Source: CAKSXP01 sp964609305 (GTDB lineage: Bacteria; Bacillota; Clostridia; Oscillospirales; Oscillospiraceae). From it: a stretch of DNA of 58,059 nt. The stretch covers positions 1 through 58,059 of the forward strand of contig CAZSRK010000007.1 in the NCBI GenBank assembly GCA_964609305.1. The letters are read 5' to 3'. Numbering within the stretch: position 1 is the stretch's first letter; every line of letters starts with the position of its first letter. This document shows, piece after piece, positions 1 to 8,902 of this stretch. The notes under the pieces are model-generated. The model was given only the letters and a program-made list of their open reading frames with translations. It searched no databases and was not told where the DNA came from. Both the position numbers and the translations under genes were made by a program.

Positions 1-1286
1 CCGTCGCCGCCGAGGCCCCAGAACTTGCACTCGATGGTGCCCTCGGCCGCGGTGTTGGGGGCGGGTACCTCGGGCAGTGAGAGGTTGGTCACATCGTCCA
101 CTATGCCGATAGTGAACTGACGGCGGGGTTTGTCAAACTCCAGCTCGGTATAGACGGCGAACACACTGCTCGGCGGGGTGTCCTTGGAGCCGAGGCCGTA
201 GCGGCCGCCGATGACGGTTATGTCGTTCATGCCGGCGTTTGAAAGCGCGGTAACGACGTCCTGATACAGGGGCTCACCCTGCGCGCCGGGCTCCTTGGTG
301 CGGTCGAGCACGGCGATCTTCTTGCAGGTTTCGGGGATCGCGGCGAGGAAACGGTCAACTGCGAACGGACGGTACAGGCGGACCTTGATAAGGCCGACCT
401 TCTGGCCGTGCGCGTTGAGATAGTCAACAACTTCCTCGGTTACGTCGCAGATGGAGCCCATCGCGACTATCACGCGGTCGGCGTCGGGCGCGCCGTAGTA
501 GTTGAAGAGTTTGTAGTCCGTGCCGAGCTTTGCGTTGATCTTTCCCATATACTCCTCGACGACGGCGGGGACCGCTTCATAGGCGGCGTTGGACGCCTCA
601 CGATGCTGGAAGAAAATGTCTCCGTTCTCATGGGAGCCGCGCATGATGGGATTTTCGGGGTTGAGGGCGCGGCGGCGGAAAGCCTCGACGGCCTCCATGT
701 CGCACATCTCTTTGAGGTCTTCGTAATCCCAGACGTCGATCTTCTGTATCTCGTGGGAGGTACGGAAACCGTCAAAGAAGTTGATGAAGGGAATTCGGCC
801 GGAGATGGCGGCAAGGTGCGCCACGGGCGACAGATCCATGATCTCCTGCGGGTTGGACTCCGCAAGCATGGCAAAACCGGTCTGGCGGCAGGCCATGACG
901 TCGGAGTGGTCGCCAAAGATGGACAGAGCCTGGGTCGCGACGGCGCGGGCCGAGACATGGAAAACCGCGGGCAGCATCTCGGCGGCTATCTTGAACATAT
1001 TGGGCACCATGAGCAGCAGACCCTGCGACGCGGTATAGGTCGTGGTCAGAGCACCGGCGGCAAGGGAGCCGTGCACCGTACCGGCGGCGCCGGCCTCGGA
1101 CTGCATCTCGACGACCTTGACGGTGGTGCCAAAGATGTTTTTCTGTCCAGCGGCGGCCCACTGGTCGACGGAGTCCGCCATGGGGCTGGAGGGCGTGATG
1201 GGATATATACCCGCGACCTCCGTGAACGCGTATGAGACGTGGGCGGCGGCGGTATTGCCGTCCATGCTTATCTGCTTTCTGGGCAT
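1..1286 (-). CDS. nifJ: Pyruvate:ferredoxin (flavodoxin) oxidoreductase, N-terminal part (cut by window edge)
   Basis: The enzyme oxidatively decarboxylates pyruvate to acetyl-CoA and CO2 and reduces ferredoxin, in the cytoplasm of anaerobes. About 428 residues are visible, of the roughly 1,170 usual for the single-chain form; the rest lies beyond base 1. The N-terminus has the pyruvate/thiamine-binding domain signature GIYPITPSSPMA (residues 26-36 region), followed by TVHGSLAAGA and the GDHSDVMACRQTG region, then domain II, and the sequence FWGLGGDG at the cut edge, where the gamma domain begins. The start is the ATG at 1286, preceded on this strand by AAAAGGAGATACAGACCT. The gene is transcribed away from the molybdenum operon. 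Identification is secure from the motifs; only the C-terminal cluster-binding domains cannot be seen. Confidence 0.95.
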   Translation of the reverse strand, partial: MPRKQISMDGNTAAAHVSYAFTEVAGIYPITPSSPMADSVDQWAAAGQKNIFGTTVKVVEMQSEAGAAGTVHGSLAAGALTTTYTASQGLLLMVPNMFKIAAEMLPAVFHVSARAVATQALSIFGDHSDVMACRQTGFAMLAESNPQEIMDLSPVAHLAAISGRIPFINFFDGFRTSHEIQKIDVWDYEDLKEMCDMEAVEAFRRRALNPENPIMRGSHENGDIFFQHREASNAAYEAVPAVVEEYMGKINAKLGTDYKLFNYYGAPDADRVIVAMGSICDVTEEVVDYLNAHGQKVGLIKVRLYRPFAVDRFLAAIPETCKKIAVLDRTKEPGAQGEPLYQDVVTALSNAGMNDITVIGGRYGLGSKDTPPSSVFAVYTELEFDKPRRQFTIGIVDDVTNLSLPEVPAPNTAAEGTIECKFWGLGGD

Positions 1287-1332
1287 AGGTCTGTATCTCC
1301 TTTTCTAAAGAAAATCAGTTTGAGTAAAATCT

Positions 1333-1361
1333 ATTCTAACATCAAAAATTGTCTAAGTAAA
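1333..1361 (-). promoter_or_regulatory. Probable promoter of nifJ
   Basis: On the minus strand, TTTACT (1361-1356) and TAGAAT (1338-1333) are separated by 17 bases, a sigma-A-type arrangement about 47 bases upstream of the nifJ start. It sits in an AT-rich stretch. The match is moderate and unconfirmed. Confidence 0.45.
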
Positions 1362-1546
1362 TCTAAAAAAGCTGCCGACGCCGACATTCACTGTTTCCGA
1401 TAAAATAACGGCGGAGCCGGCGGGCTTTTTTGTGAATTTCACTCGTTAAATCGATATATGAAATGTTACAGACGTATCATCAGTACGGACTTTTTGCCAT
1501 ACTTGGCGAGATTTTTTTGACATAATCTGTATTCTCAAGAAGTTTC

Positions 1547-1575
1547 TTGACATGATTCTAATCAACTGATATACT
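1547..1575 (+). promoter_or_regulatory. Promoter of the molybdenum operon
   Basis: TTGACA (1547-1552), a 17-base spacer and TATACT (1570-1575) form a near-consensus sigma-A promoter. The predicted start, near 1582, falls just before the first helix of the structured leader (1592). A second box, TATAAT at 1581-1586, has no good -35 partner. Confidence 0.75.
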
Positions 1576-1589
1576 TCTTCTATAATAGC

Positions 1590-1745
1590 GTGTTTCCGAA
1601 GCCTTAGGTCCTACGGGCAATCCTATGGATCTTTGGCCGGAACCTTTTTAAGAGGTTCCCATGCCGCAGCTCAGAAATGAAGCGGCACTCCGTATTTGAG
1701 AAGGAAACGGTCTGTAGTGCTTCCGTATGCCGGAGGGCGACAGAT
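1590..1745 (+). promoter_or_regulatory. Structured leader, candidate molybdenum-cofactor (Moco) riboswitch aptamer
   Basis: The leader between the promoter and modA folds by eye into a closed multi-helix element. GTTTCC (1592-1597) pairs with GGAAAC (1703-1708). Inside it are a 7-bp hairpin GGAACCT/AGGTTCC (1639-1645 with 1653-1659) and a hairpin TGCCGC/GCGGCA (1662-1667 with 1682-1687), capped by TCA-GAAA-TGA with a GNRA loop (1671-1680). GGGCG (1735-1739) can pair with CGCCC (1758-1762), which would block the terminator that follows. Moco RNA motifs are known in front of molybdate-transport and cofactor genes, and a GNRA-capped hairpin within several helices is consistent with that class. 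The class is inferred from architecture and context; a tungsten-cofactor variant or an unrelated leader remains possible. Confidence 0.55.
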
Positions 1746-1756
1746 GGGGTTTCGAT

Positions 1757-1800
1757 GCGCCCTGTTTTGTTTTCTCAAAACGGAGCGCGTTTTTGTTTAT
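1757..1800 (+). terminator. Intrinsic terminator in the modA leader (likely riboswitch expression platform)
   Basis: GCGCCCTGTTTTG (1757-1769) pairs with CAAAACGGAGCGC (1776-1788), 13 pairs with one C-A mismatch and one G-U, around a 6-base loop. It is followed by GTTTTTG and further T. It lies 107 bases before the modA start and overlaps the 3' arm of a possible antiterminator, so it would cut off the whole operon when formed. Confidence 0.75.
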
Positions 1801-1906
1801 TGTGCCGATAGCAGGCGGTCAGGATATCCGGCCGCTTCCTATAAACCGGCGACAGCCGCGGATGATGCGGAGATAACCGGAAAATTAACAAAAGGAGAAA
1901 CCCGAG

Positions 1907-2806
1907 ATGAAAATGAAAAAAATCCTGTCACTGCTGCTGGCGGCGATGATGCTCATGAGCCTGGCCGCCTGCGGCTCCACGTCCGAGGATGCGACCGAGG
2001 CTCCGGCGACCGAGGCCCCCGAGACCGAGGCTCCGGCGGATGAGCCGTCGGCCGAGGAACCGGCCGAGGAGGTCGAAATCATCGTGTTTGCGGCAGCCTC
2101 TCTGACCGAGACGCTCACCGAGATAGGCAACGCCTATATGAGCGAGCATGAGAATGTCAGCATCGTATTCAACTTCGATTCCTCCGGAACGCTCAAGACC
2201 CAGATCCAGGAGGGCGCGGACTGCGACGTGTTTATCTCTGCCGGACAGCTTCAGATGAACCAGCTCGACAAGGACGCCGATCCTGAGGTCAACACCGAGG
2301 GACTGGACTTCGTACTGGAGGGCTCACGCGTCGACCTGCTTGAAAACAAGGTCGCGCTGGCAGTGCCTGAGGGAAACCCTGCCAATATCACCTCCTACGA
2401 CGATATGAAATCCGGGCTTGAGGCCGGGACCATCATGCTTGCCATGGGCAACGAGGACGTGCCCGTCGGCCAGTATACCCAGTTGATACTCGAATACTTC
2501 GGGCTGGACGAGGCTGCCCTTGCCCAGGCCGGCTGCATTACATACGGCTCCAACGTCAAGGAGGTCACGACCCAGGTGTCTGAGGCCACCGTCGACTGCG
2601 GCATCATCTACTCGACCGACGCTTTCTCCGCCGGCCTGACGGTCGTTGACACCGCCACGGCTGAGATGTGCGGCCAGGTCATCTACCCCGCCGCCGTGAT
2701 GAACGTGACGCAGAACGCCGACGAGGCCCAGGCTTTCCTGGATTACCTCAGCACGGAAGCTGCCGTCGAGATTTTTGAGAGCGTTGGCTTCTCCATGGTC
2801 GGCTGA
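1907..2806 (+). CDS. modA: Molybdate ABC transporter substrate-binding lipoprotein
   Basis: This protein captures molybdate (possibly tungstate) outside the membrane and hands it to the ModBC transporter. The 299-residue chain begins with a lipoprotein signal: KK, a hydrophobic run, and LAAC with the acylated cysteine at residue 22. A low-complexity linker rich in TEAPE/AEEP repeats (about residues 25-60) follows. The mature domain opens with VFAAASLTETLTEI, the characteristic ModA oxyanion-site start, and contains NFDSSGTLKTQIQEGADCDVFISA. The ATG at 1907 has AAAAGGAG nine bases upstream. It is first in the operon, behind the structured leader. ModA rather than the tungstate-specific TupA is indicated by the AAASL motif; exact ion preference cannot be read from sequence. 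Confidence 0.93.
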   Translation: MKMKKILSLLLAAMMLMSLAACGSTSEDATEAPATEAPETEAPADEPSAEEPAEEVEIIVFAAASLTETLTEIGNAYMSEHENVSIVFNFDSSGTLKTQIQEGADCDVFISAGQLQMNQLDKDADPEVNTEGLDFVLEGSRVDLLENKVALAVPEGNPANITSYDDMKSGLEAGTIMLAMGNEDVPVGQYTQLILEYFGLDEAALAQAGCITYGSNVKEVTTQVSEATVDCGIIYSTDAFSAGLTVVDTATAEMCGQVIYPAAVMNVTQNADEAQAFLDYLSTEAAVEIFESVGFSMVG

Positions 2807-2842
2807 ACAAATTCTCCGACGTTAAGGACACAGACTTACCGG

Positions 2843-2871
2843 CGGGCGGCATAGCTGCCGCCCGTCTTTTT
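2843..2871 (+). terminator. Stem-loop with T-tract between modA and modB
   Basis: CGGGCGGCA (2843-2851), loop TAGC, TGCCGCCCG (2856-2864), then TCTTTTTT: a perfect 9-bp GC-rich stem with a T-run. It is likely a partial terminator that gives more modA than modBC transcript, a common arrangement when the binding protein is needed in excess. An mRNA-stabilising role is also possible. Confidence 0.7.
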
Positions 2872-2889
2872 ACAGACAGGAGTGAGACA

Positions 2890-3582
2890 ATGGACTGGTT
2901 TCCGCTTTGGAACTCTCTGCGCATCGCGGGCATCTCCACGGTCATCATATTTTTCGTCGGCATCTTTGCCGCTTACTACATCGCAAAGGCGCCGCGTGTG
3001 ATAAAGGGTGTGCTGGACGTCATCCTGACTCTGCCGCTGGTACTGCCGCCCACGGTGGTGGGATATCTGTTGCTGCGCGTTCTCGGGCCGAAGCGCATCA
3101 TCGGCCGCTGGGTGCTTGCAGTGTTTGGAATAAGGCTGACGATGACATGGTGGTCGGCCATTTTTGCGACCACCGTTGTGATATTCCCTCTGATGTACCG
3201 CACGGCCCGCGGCGCTTTTGAGGCATTTGACGAGACGCTTGCCTACTCGGGACAGACCCTGGGGCTGAGCAACAGCTATATTTTCTGGCGCATACGCATG
3301 CCGAACTGCCGGCAGGGGATCATGGCCGGTACAGTGCTGGCTTTTGCGCGCGCGCTGGGCGAATACGGCGCGACGAGCATGATTGCCGGCTATACCCCGG
3401 GGCGGACGGCGACGATCTCGACCACCGTGTACCAGCTCTGGCGCACGAACGACGATGCGCTGGCTTTCAAATGGGTCATGATAAATATGGCCATCTCCGC
3501 TGTTGTGTTACTGGGCGTGAACATGCTTGAAAGACGCAACGGCTCGCCCCGCCGTGCCCAGGCTGCGAAGGAGGAGCTTTAG
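2890..3582 (+). CDS. modB: Molybdate ABC transporter permease
   Basis: This is the membrane channel subunit of the molybdate importer. The 230-residue protein has about five hydrophobic segments, starting with SLRIAGISTVIIFFVGIFAA. It carries LPLVLPPTVVGYLLL and the cytoplasmic loop that docks the ATPase, ALGEYGATSMIAGYTPGRT, both typical of ModB. The start ATG has GGAG seven bases upstream. Its stop codon (3580-3582) directly abuts the modC start, so the two are translationally coupled. Length is normal for the family. Confidence 0.94.
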   Translation: MDWFPLWNSLRIAGISTVIIFFVGIFAAYYIAKAPRVIKGVLDVILTLPLVLPPTVVGYLLLRVLGPKRIIGRWVLAVFGIRLTMTWWSAIFATTVVIFPLMYRTARGAFEAFDETLAYSGQTLGLSNSYIFWRIRMPNCRQGIMAGTVLAFARALGEYGATSMIAGYTPGRTATISTTVYQLWRTNDDALAFKWVMINMAISAVVLLGVNMLERRNGSPRRAQAAKEEL

Positions 3583-4632
<1,050 letters not shown>

Positions 4633-4650
4633 ACACATTATAAAAGCAGG

Positions 4651-4750
4651 NNNNNNNNNNNNNNNNNNNNNNNNNNNNNNNNNNNNNNNNNNNNNNNNNN
4701 NNNNNNNNNNNNNNNNNNNNNNNNNNNNNNNNNNNNNNNNNNNNNNNNNN
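4651..4750. other. Assembly gap (100 N)
   Basis: One hundred N, a conventional placeholder length. The 11 bases before the gap (4640-4650) and after it (4751-4761) are identical, ATAAAAGCAGG, suggesting that the flanking contigs overlap and that the true distance from modC to moeA is short. No coding sequence appears to be interrupted. Confidence 0.95.
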
Positions 4751-4768
4751 ATAAAAGCAGGTGTTAGC

Positions 4769-5983
4769 ATGAAGAACAAGATATCGGTGGACGAGGCCGT
4801 AAGACTTCTGTGTGACGTGCCCGTAAACATAAAAAAACAGGACGTGTCCCTGTTCGGGGCGCAGGGCCGCGTGCTGGCGGAGGATATCATGGCCGTGATG
4901 GACGTGCCTGCTTTCGACCGCAGCCCCTATGACGGCTATGCCTTCCGCGGGGAGGACACCGCCGGGGCGACGGCCGATAATCCCGCCGTGCTGAGGATAA
5001 CACAGGAGCTCGTGGCGGGCAGCGCGCCCGGGATGAGAGTGACCGCCGGTACCTGTGCCAAGATACTCACCGGCGCCCCCGTGCCGGAGGGAGCCAACGC
5101 CATAGTGAAATACGAGGTTACGGAGTTCACCGACGAATATGTCAGGATCTTCTCACCTGTAAGGCCGGATACCGATATCATACGTGCCGGAGAGGATGTC
5201 CAACAGGGGGAGCTGCTTGCGCGAAAGGGCGACGTGGTGACGCCCGCGCTGGCCGGCGTCCTGGCCGGGCAGGGCCTCGCACAGGTGTCCGTTTTCCAGC
5301 GCCCGCGGGCGTTCGTGATGTGTACGGGCTCGGAGCTTGTCTCCCCCGGACAGCCCCTGCCGCCGGGAAAAATCTATAACAGCAACATTTATACCATATC
5401 GGCCTATCTTGATCAGATGGGAATAGACTGCACGGACGGCGGCAGCGCGCCGGATGACGCACAGCTCATAGCGCAGCGTATTTCCTCCGCAATGGATGAT
5501 CACGACATCGTTGTCACAACGGGCGGCGCTTCGGTCGGCGATTATGACTTTGCGCTTCGCTCTTCACAGCTCATGGGCGCCAACGTGCTGTTCTGGAAGC
5601 TCGACATGAAGCCCGGCGGCTCCGTCGTCGTCTCGGAAAAGGACGGCAAGCTCATCATAAACCTGTCGGGGAACCCCGGGGCCGCGGCACTGACGCTGCT
5701 GCGCGTAATATCTGTCTATGTGCGCCGGCTCTGCGGACGGCGGGACGTCCTGCCGGAGAGCATGACGCTCGTGATGCTCGAATCTTTCGGCAAGAAGAGC
5801 CCGCAACTGCGGCTCATACGCGGCCGCATGCTTATCGAGGATGGCACGGCCTATTTCCTCCATAGCGGCAGCCAGGGCAACGGCAGCGTGTCGTCCCTTG
5901 TCGGCTGCGACGTGCTGGCAGAGATACCGGCGGGCAGCCCGCCGGTGGAAGCTGGCGCGCGGGTGCGCGCATACAGGGTGTGA
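4769..5983 (+). CDS. moeA: Molybdopterin molybdenumtransferase
   Basis: MoeA inserts molybdenum into adenylylated molybdopterin, the last step of basic molybdenum cofactor synthesis. The 404-residue protein has the expected order: N-terminal DEAVRLL, the substrate-site motif PAFDRSPYDGYAF (usually SAMDGYA), the beta-rich domain with GTCAKILTGAPVPEGANAIV, and the MoCF-binding domain with TGSELV, VTTGGASVGDYDF and NLSGNPGAAALTLL. It ends with the small domain IV. The start ATG follows GCAGGTGTTAGC, a weak ribosome site. It stops five bases before moaA, and length is normal. The upstream junction contains the assembly gap, but the protein is intact. Confidence 0.95.
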   Translation: MKNKISVDEAVRLLCDVPVNIKKQDVSLFGAQGRVLAEDIMAVMDVPAFDRSPYDGYAFRGEDTAGATADNPAVLRITQELVAGSAPGMRVTAGTCAKILTGAPVPEGANAIVKYEVTEFTDEYVRIFSPVRPDTDIIRAGEDVQQGELLARKGDVVTPALAGVLAGQGLAQVSVFQRPRAFVMCTGSELVSPGQPLPPGKIYNSNIYTISAYLDQMGIDCTDGGSAPDDAQLIAQRISSAMDDHDIVVTTGGASVGDYDFALRSSQLMGANVLFWKLDMKPGGSVVVSEKDGKLIINLSGNPGAAALTLLRVISVYVRRLCGRRDVLPESMTLVMLESFGKKSPQLRLIRGRMLIEDGTAYFLHSGSQGNGSVSSLVGCDVLAEIPAGSPPVEAGARVRAYRV

Positions 5984-5987
5984 TACA

Positions 5988-6935
5988 ATGACGGACAATT
6001 ACGGACGTACAATCAGATATCTGCGCCTGTCGGTGACCGACCTGTGTCCCTACCGCTGCATATACTGCATGCCCGAGTGCGGCGTAGAAAAGCTGGAACA
6101 CAGCCAGATCCTCTCGGTAGACGAATGTATCGAGGTAGCCGCGGCCTGCGCCGGGCTGGGGGTAACCAAGGTGCGCCTGACTGGAGGCGAACCGCTGGTG
6201 CGGCGCGGGATAGTCGACATCTGCCGCGGCATATCCGCCATCGACGGTATACGGGAGCTGTGCATGACGACCAACGGCCTGCTGCTGCCGGAATATGCCG
6301 TGCAGCTCAAACAGGCCGGCGTTACCCGCCTTAACCTGAGCCTTGACACGCTGGATGCGGAGAAATTCCGCCGCATAACCCGCCGCGGAGAGCTTCGCGA
6401 GTTTTACGACGGGCTCAAAGCCGCTGAGGAGGCGGGCTTTGAGAACACAAAGATAAACTGCGTGCTGATGGGAGGCATAAACGACGACGAGATAGCCGCG
6501 CTTGCCGGACTAACGCGGGAGAGGGATATCGAGCTTCGCTTTATCGAACTGATGCCCATCGGCGAGTGCGCACACTGGGACAGCGCGCGGTTTATCGGCG
6601 GGGATGCCGTGCTTGCGGCACTGCCGGAGGCGGAGCCCGTCGGGACCAGCGGCGTCTCTCGGCTCTATCGCCTGCCCGGGCACAGGGGGAGGATCGGACT
6701 TATAAGCCCTATGAGCCACAAGTTCTGCTCCGCCTGCGACCGGATACGCGTCACTGCCGACGGCCGGCTCAAGCCCTGTCTGCACTCGCCAGATGAGATA
6801 TCGCTGCGCGGCCTGCACGGCGAGGAACTGACCCGGGCTCTGCAGCAGGCTATCTGTGCAAAGCCGCTGTCCCACCATATGGACGCTTTGCACGCCAGCG
6901 GGAGCCTGCGCGGCATGAGCAGGATGGGAGGCTGA
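5988..6935 (+). CDS. moaA: GTP 3',8-cyclase (radical SAM)
   Basis: MoaA converts GTP to 3',8-cyclo-dihydro-GTP with S-adenosylmethionine and two iron-sulfur clusters, opening molybdopterin synthesis. Visible are the radical SAM triad C20-x3-C24-x2-C27 (DLCPYRCIYCMP), the SAM motif LTGGEPLVR, and the second cluster ligands in HKFCSACDRIRV...LKPCLH. The chain also ends in the functionally important Gly-Gly (RMGG). The start chosen is the ATG at 5988, four bases after the moeA stop, giving 315 residues, close to the family's length. The reading frame stays open upstream to 5841, but that part overlaps moeA and does not resemble MoaA. Confidence 0.96.
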   Translation: MTDNYGRTIRYLRLSVTDLCPYRCIYCMPECGVEKLEHSQILSVDECIEVAAACAGLGVTKVRLTGGEPLVRRGIVDICRGISAIDGIRELCMTTNGLLLPEYAVQLKQAGVTRLNLSLDTLDAEKFRRITRRGELREFYDGLKAAEEAGFENTKINCVLMGGINDDEIAALAGLTRERDIELRFIELMPIGECAHWDSARFIGGDAVLAALPEAEPVGTSGVSRLYRLPGHRGRIGLISPMSHKFCSACDRIRVTADGRLKPCLHSPDEISLRGLHGEELTRALQQAICAKPLSHHMDALHASGSLRGMSRMGG

Positions 6936-6939
6936 GAAA

Positions 6940-7419
6940 ATGGGATTTACCCACTTTAACGACGAGGGCAGGGCCCGCATGGTCGACGTCTCCGAAAAGA
7001 AGCAGACCCTGCGCACTGCCCGCGCCTCGGCAACGGTGTTCTTAAACCGCGAAACATTTGACATGGTCGAGCAGGGGCGCATGAAAAAGGGCGACGTTCT
7101 CGCCGTCGCGCAGGTTGGCGGGATCATGGCCGCCAAGCGTACGTTTGAGAGCATACCGATGTGCCATCCCGTTGCGCTCACAGGAGTCGATCTGAGCTTT
7201 GAGCTCGACCGCGAAAAATGTACGATAGGGATCTGTGCGGTCACGCGCTGCAAGGGCGAGACCGGCGTGGAGATGGAGGCCCTGAACGCCGCCGCAACCG
7301 CCGCGCTGACGATATACGACATGTGCAAGGCCGTTCAGCGGGATATAGTTATCGGAGATATAATGCTTCTTGAAAAAACCGGCGGCAAGTCGGGTCATTT
7401 CAAAAGGGAGGAAGGTTAA
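6940..7419 (+). CDS. moaC: Cyclic pyranopterin monophosphate synthase
   Basis: MoaC turns the MoaA product into cyclic pyranopterin monophosphate (precursor Z). The 159-residue protein carries the family hallmarks THFNDEGRARMVDVSEK, AVAQVGGIMAAKRT, the active-site PMCHPV and GVEMEALNAAATAALTIYDMCK. The ATG at 6940 follows GGAGG by eight bases, and the gene lies four bases after moaA. Length and motifs match typical bacterial MoaC closely. Confidence 0.96.
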   Translation: MGFTHFNDEGRARMVDVSEKKQTLRTARASATVFLNRETFDMVEQGRMKKGDVLAVAQVGGIMAAKRTFESIPMCHPVALTGVDLSFELDREKCTIGICAVTRCKGETGVEMEALNAAATAALTIYDMCKAVQRDIVIGDIMLLEKTGGKSGHFKREEG

Positions 7420-7420
7420 A

Positions 7421-7852
7421 ATGGCGGAAGTCGTAGCCGTCTGCATCAGCACCGTCAAGGGAGTGCCCAAGAAAGAGGTGACCGAGATCGAGGTCAGGAA
7501 AGATCACGGCATCGTGGGCGACGCACACGCGGGCAACTGGCACCGGCAGATCAGCCTTCTGGGTGATGAAAGCGTCGAAAAAATGCGAAAAACCCTGCCC
7601 GGGCTCAAACACGGAGCCTTTGCCGAGAACATAGTTACAAAGGGGCTGACGCTGTACGAGCTGCCGGTGGGCACGAAACTCCGCGTCGGGCCGACGCTTT
7701 TACAGGTCACGCAGATCGGCAAACAGTGCCATAACGACTGCGCGATAAAAAAGGCCACCGGCGAATGTGTGATGCCCAGAGAGGGAATATTTGCCATTGT
7801 CCTCGAGGAGGGGCGCATCAGGGCCGGCGACAGGATAGAGATCGTCGAATAA
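7421..7852 (+). CDS. MOSC domain protein
   Basis: MOSC domains bind sulfur, often as a cysteine persulfide, and act in molybdenum cofactor sulfuration or in moving sulfur to metal sites. This is a stand-alone 143-residue domain with VRKDHGIVGDAHAG near the N-terminus, the reactive-cysteine region TQIGKQCHNDCAI and GIFAIVLEEGRIRAGD at the end. The start is the ATG at 7421, two bases after the moaC stop, with AGGGAGGAAGG upstream; the frame stays open into moaC, but that extension is not MOSC-like. Position in a cofactor operon supports a role in cofactor maturation; which enzyme it serves is unknown. Confidence 0.88.
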   Translation: MAEVVAVCISTVKGVPKKEVTEIEVRKDHGIVGDAHAGNWHRQISLLGDESVEKMRKTLPGLKHGAFAENIVTKGLTLYELPVGTKLRVGPTLLQVTQIGKQCHNDCAIKKATGECVMPREGIFAIVLEEGRIRAGDRIEIVE

Positions 7853-7869
7853 GGGAGCGCGTAAGAACT

Positions 7870-8901
7870 ATGAGGAAAATAAGAGTACAGGACGCCGTCG
7901 GGCAGGAGCTCTGCCATGACATGACCGCGATACTGGAAAGCGGGTTCAAGGGCGTCAAATTCAAACGCGGGCACATAATAACGCAGGAGGACATACCGGT
8001 GCTTCTGGACATCGGAAAGGAGCATGTATACGTCTGGGAGCCGGGCTCCGACGAGGTGCATGAGGACGACGCGGCCATCGCGCTGACAAACGCTCTGTGC
8101 GGCGAAAACCTCACCATCTCGGGCCCAAGCGAGGGCAAGATGCAGGTAAACTCCGCCTGCGACGGACTTTTCGTCCTGAACAGCGCGGCCCTGCGGGAGA
8201 TAAATGGCGTGCCGGACTATACGGTCGCCTGCCTGCCCGGATACATGCCGGTTTCTGCGGGACAGAAGCTCTGCGGCGCGCGCATAGTCCCGCTGGTCAC
8301 AAAGCGCGTCAATGTCGAGCGCGCGGTGCGTATTGCAAGAGAGAATTTCCCGGTAATGTCCGTTTTGCCTTATAAGGGTCTCAGGACAGGCGTCGTCATC
8401 ACCGGTACGGAGGTATATACCGGCCGGATAAAGGATGCGTTCGAGCCCATACTTACAAAAAAGCTTGAAAAGTTTGGCGCGGTACAGCTCGGATATACCA
8501 AATGCCCGGACGATATGGATATGATACTCGCCGCCGTGCGCGACTTCATGGACAGAGGCGCGCAGCTTATCCTGATCACCGGCGGTATGAGCGTCGACCC
8601 CGACGATCTGACGCCGGGCGCGATACGCGCAGTCGGCGGACGGTTCGTGACGCAGGGATATCCCATGCAGCCGGGCAATATGCTCACTGTCGCCTATAAG
8701 GACGACACGGTGCTTATTGGCGTGCCCGGTGCGTCAATGCATTCGCCTGTGACGAGCCTGGATGTATTTCTGCCGCGCGTTTTTGCGGGCGTGGAGATAA
8801 AGGCGGAGGACGTCGCCTCTTTCGGCGAAGGCGGCTTCTGCATGGGCTGCAAGACCTGCACCTGGCCAAGCTGTTATTTCGGATTTACAGGAGGAAGATA
8901 A
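7870..8901 (+). CDS. Molybdopterin-binding (MoCF-domain) protein with C-terminal cysteine cluster
   Basis: This 343-residue protein contains a MogA/MoeA-type molybdopterin-binding domain (about residues 175-315) with GVVITGTEVYTG, LILITGGMSVDPDDLTPG and VLIGVPGASMHSPVTSLDVFLPR. Residues 1-170 form a separate region with no motif I recognise beyond GYMPVSAGQKL. The chain ends in a cysteine-rich tail, CMGCKTCTWPSC, spaced C-x2-C-x2-C-x4-C, which could hold an iron-sulfur cluster or another metal. Similar proteins accompany cofactor genes in Clostridia, but their reaction is not established. A weak GGGAG site precedes the ATG at 7870. The MoCF assignment is firm; the function is inferred from context as cofactor handling or regulation. 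Confidence 0.82.
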   Translation: MRKIRVQDAVGQELCHDMTAILESGFKGVKFKRGHIITQEDIPVLLDIGKEHVYVWEPGSDEVHEDDAAIALTNALCGENLTISGPSEGKMQVNSACDGLFVLNSAALREINGVPDYTVACLPGYMPVSAGQKLCGARIVPLVTKRVNVERAVRIARENFPVMSVLPYKGLRTGVVITGTEVYTGRIKDAFEPILTKKLEKFGAVQLGYTKCPDDMDMILAAVRDFMDRGAQLILITGGMSVDPDDLTPGAIRAVGGRFVTQGYPMQPGNMLTVAYKDDTVLIGVPGASMHSPVTSLDVFLPRVFAGVEIKAEDVASFGEGGFCMGCKTCTWPSCYFGFTGGR

Positions 8902-8902
8902 T

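Noticed and set aside
408..1235. 275-residue plus-strand open frame
   Set aside because: It lies opposite nifJ, whose motifs are unambiguous, and has no ribosome site or family features.
1371..1432. Possible terminator AAAAAAGC...GCTTTTTT between the divergent promoters
   Set aside because: The long loop and imperfect inner pairing make it weak, and no gene ends here; it is probably an AT/GC coincidence.
1696..2043. Open frame overlapping the leader and start of modA
   Set aside because: It spans the terminator hairpin and the modA start in another frame; the leader is better explained as regulatory RNA.
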